7,031 bases of DNA from assembly GCA_019421105.1 (NCBI GenBank), contig JAHZFY010000030.1, forward strand, positions 1 to 7,031, in the 5' to 3' direction. Within the stretch, counting starts at the first letter, position 1, and each line of letters opens with the position of its first letter. This document shows, piece after piece, positions 4,955 through 7,031 of the stretch. The translations under genes were made by a program, and so were the position numbers. A model generated the notes under the pieces. It worked only from the letters and a program-made list of their open reading frames with translations. It was not told the origin of the DNA and did not search any database. This DNA is from a bacterium (lineage in GTDB: Bacteria > Bacillota_I > Bacilli_A > RFN20 > CAG-826).

Positions 4955-7031
4955 TTATTTACCTCCTCTTTCATATAGGTCGTTTACATTTGGTGTTTCG
5001 CCAAATAAATATGGTTTATCGGTATAAGTACCATTTGTAACAAATTTAAATGAGTTGAATCCTGCAGCCATTGGTACGCATCTAGCTAGTAAGGCTGCAC
5101 CCATATTGATTAAATCATCTTCTCCTTGTTCTAAGCCTTCTCCGGTTAAACAAGCATAGGCATCATCTATATCGATGATATTTGATAAATCATCAACAAC
5201 TATATCGTTTTTATTATATGTAGATAAGTTGTTACCTCCACCATAATAAGCAATCGCGGTGTTGATATAATGTTTATCGTCTTTTGGATTTAAATAAGCA
5301 TATTGATGTTCTACGTTTTTAACATATTCTTTTAATAATCCTTTAATTGGGAAATACTGATCGATATCTATTTTAATATCCATTCCCATCGAGTGCAAAA
5401 TCTCACCAAATCTTTCTTCAATTAAACAAGATACATCGACTGTTTCAATGTTTTTAAAATCATAGAACCTAGTATCACCTTTGATTGTTAAATTTGTTGG
5501 ATATGAAGTTCCACCTATATTTTTTGGAACGATTGGTTCTTCTTCAAGTTGCTTTAATGCATCTTTAACAAATGATGGCAAACCATTATATAAGAACGGA
5601 CCGTTAAAGTTAGTGTCAAAGCCAATCGCAAATAAGCCAGATGTATAAAGTAGAGTGTTATTTATAGTAACGTTTTGTTCATAAATAACAGTGCCATCTT
5701 TACGATGTATTTCTTCGCTATTATCTAAACCCGCTTGCATTTTTCTATAGGCTGTCATTGTTTCATCTACATCTTGGAAATCTTTAATTGTATCATCCAT
5801 GATGACATCAGCATTTAAACCTTTGGTGTTATTCATGAATTTTTCGATGCTACCAGAATATTTATTATGACGATAATCAATAAAGACGGATTCACTATCG
5901 TTAGTTTTACTATATCTATTTGAACCTAGTTTAATTAAGAATTCTCTTGCATTGCTAACCATGCAGTTATCGATTGTTAATTCTGGCGAGGAAAATACTC
6001 TTATACCCACTCTTGCGTTTCTAACAATTGAGTTTTTAATGGTTATGTTGCTACCTAATGTGTCGATAGTGGTGCCAACATATTCTAAATTATATAAATT
6101 ATCTAAATCGTTAACGTTTTGAATTTTTAAATCGTTGATAGTAATGTCGTTACCTTCAACATACATAATTGAATTATCTTGACCAAAAGTCTTGATAATT
6201 GGGGCTTCAATTTTTCCTAAAGACACAAATGTTAGAGGTCCTTTAAAGATGTCGTTAATGCCAGGTTTTAGTTTTCCAGAATATTGGTCAATTTTACCAT
6301 TTTTTGGATAGGCTAATTCATGAGCGTTTATGTTAAATCCATTACCATAAAAATCTTTTTGGACGTAGATACCAGTATTGATTGTTAAATTCTTTTTTAA
6401 AACGTTTGGATCGTTATTATAAACTTCTTTAACATATTGATCGATATATTCATGATTATATGTTGTTATAAATTTATATATTTCATTTTCAAAATTGAAT
6501 GTTTTGCGTTTAAAATCATAAGTACCAAATAACTTAGTGTTATTAGTTAAATACTCATTGATATACTCGCCTTTATCATTTTTCTTATATGTGTAAGCTA
6601 AAGAAGATAAATTGGTTTGCAAACAAACAATTTCACCTTCAGTGGATTTATTTGTGCACCATAATAAATCTTGATAATCATAAACATTAACACCATCTTC
6701 GACAATGTTGAAAGTAAAAGTAGAAGTGATGTAAGGCATGCTTGTAATCGCTAAAGTAAAATAAGCTTTGCCTGTACCAATAAAGTTACAAACTCCATTT
6801 TCAAAGGCTACATTAACACTTTGTTCTACCACATAATAAGAATCGTTTGGCATGCTAGATAAAACCTTAATATCTAAATCGAGTTTTGTTTTTTGTTTAT
6901 TGTTATCTTTTATGTCGAATTCTCCATAGTTTCTTAAACCACTAATCATTTGATTAGAGGATGGATTTTCAACATCGTTAATTAAAATCGCTCCATCTTT
7001 AAATATTTGAGCGGTGAAGGTCTTGAGATCG
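4955..7031 (-). CDS. Large exported-type protein with Ig-like and parallel beta-helix regions, N-terminus beyond window
   Basis: At least 691 residues; the frame stays open to the right edge. The Met at 6949 has no ribosome site and sits mid-domain, so it is internal; the upstream residues (for example TFTAQIFKDGAILINDV) continue the fold. Numbering from base 7030, residues 1-110 look like bacterial Ig-type beta-sandwich sequence ending at FTFNIVEDGVNVYDYQDLL, a typical handover to a beta-helix. Residues 214-237 (NLTINTGIYVQKDFYGNGFNI) and 283-372 (DITINDLKIQNV, NITIKNSIVRNARVGIRVF, ELTIDNCMVSNAREFLI) show right-handed parallel beta-helix rungs like those of pectate-lyase-like proteins. Another rung-like stretch lies at about 448-472. 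A helical, charged segment lies around 395-440 and an acidic Cys-containing tail at 610-691. No catalytic signature of a polysaccharide lyase could be identified, so an enzyme call is not made. It probably forms an operon with the lipoprotein gene, whose ribosome site lies in its last codons. Export is inferred from fold and partner; the signal sequence is outside the window. Confidence 0.75.
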   Translation of the reverse strand, partial: DLKTFTAQIFKDGAILINDVENPSSNQMISGLRNYGEFDIKDNNKQKTKLDLDIKVLSSMPNDSYYVVEQSVNVAFENGVCNFIGTGKAYFTLAITSMPYITSTFTFNIVEDGVNVYDYQDLLWCTNKSTEGEIVCLQTNLSSLAYTYKKNDKGEYINEYLTNNTKLFGTYDFKRKTFNFENEIYKFITTYNHEYIDQYVKEVYNNDPNVLKKNLTINTGIYVQKDFYGNGFNINAHELAYPKNGKIDQYSGKLKPGINDIFKGPLTFVSLGKIEAPIIKTFGQDNSIMYVEGNDITINDLKIQNVNDLDNLYNLEYVGTTIDTLGSNITIKNSIVRNARVGIRVFSSPELTIDNCMVSNAREFLIKLGSNRYSKTNDSESVFIDYRHNKYSGSIEKFMNNTKGLNADVIMDDTIKDFQDVDETMTAYRKMQAGLDNSEEIHRKDGTVIYEQNVTINNTLLYTSGLFAIGFDTNFNGPFLYNGLPSFVKDALKQLEEEPIVPKNIGGTSYPTNLTIKGDTRFYDFKNIETVDVSCLIEERFGEILHSMGMDIKIDIDQYFPIKGLLKEYVKNVEHQYAYLNPKDDKHYINTAIAYYGGGNNLSTYNKNDIVVDDLSNIIDIDDAYACLTGEGLEQGEDDLINMGAALLARCVPMAAGFNSFKFVTNGTYTDKPYLFGETPNVNDLYERGGK
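4961..4968 (-). promoter_or_regulatory. Strong ribosome binding site embedded in the upstream coding sequence
   Basis: The minus strand reads GAGGAGGT (4968-4961), a near-perfect anti-16S match, 7 bases before the ATG at 4953. The same bases encode Glu-Arg-Gly-Gly near the C-terminus of the upstream protein (…YERGGK-stop). This decides the lipoprotein start and implies coupled translation of the pair. Confidence 0.9.

Noticed and set aside
6947..6949. ATG at 6949 as the start of the beta-helix protein
   Set aside because: No ribosome site precedes it (upstream minus strand reads CCATCCTCTAATCAA), the frame stays open to base 7030, and the sequence before it continues the domain; no signal peptide follows it.
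4955..7031. Polysaccharide lyase or glycosidase call for the beta-helix protein
   Set aside because: Rung-like repeats suggest the fold, but no conserved catalytic motif could be identified by eye, and many beta-helix proteins are non-enzymatic.

Overview
The window is AT-rich (sampled 60-base lines run from about 17% to 45% G+C). It carries one partial plus-strand enzyme gene and four minus-strand genes for secreted or surface proteins. Strong AGGAGG-type ribosome binding sites, intrinsic terminators with U-runs, a lipobox lipoprotein and the gene style point to a low-G+C Bacillota/Mollicutes-related bacterium. All reading frames work with the standard bacterial code: Trp is TGG where checked, there is no in-frame TGA, and stops are TAA or TAG. 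This argues against the UGA=Trp code of Mycoplasma and Spiroplasma. An uncultured gut lineage of Bacilli (RF39, Erysipelotrichia or Acholeplasma-like) is a reasonable guess, but it is inference.

Layout from left to right. (1) Positions 2-946, plus strand: the C-terminal three quarters of an HI0933/BaiN-family FAD-dependent oxidoreductase, followed by a clean hairpin terminator at 1011-1046. (2) Positions 3773 down to 1045, minus strand: a two-gene unit encoding a 224-residue and a 684-residue exported protein, joined by a TAATG stop/start overlap. Both begin with a similar hydrophobic export signal ending in an Ala...Ser-Trp motif. The larger protein looks like a beta-solenoid. (3) Positions 3774-3849: a compact intergenic region with a terminator for the upstream unit, two abutting AT-rich palindromes and a promoter-like sequence very close to the next start codon. 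(4) Positions 7031 down to 3850, minus strand: a second unit. It has a large partial protein with beta-sandwich and parallel beta-helix character, then, one base after its stop, a lipoprotein. The lipoprotein has a lipobox, five tandem repeats of about 40 residues with Gly-rich hinges, a GDFYFNTFTGDVF-type module and a C-terminal InlB B-repeat (Listeria-Bacteroides repeat).

Taken together, about 6 kb of the minus strand is a cell-surface module. One unit supplies a lipid-anchored repeat protein plus a beta-helix partner. The other supplies a small and a large exported protein that could form a surface layer, fibre or matrix. No sortase, LPXTG motif, signal peptidase, mobile element, RNA gene or CRISPR array is visible. 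Functions of the four surface proteins are not established; assignments rest on architecture only.
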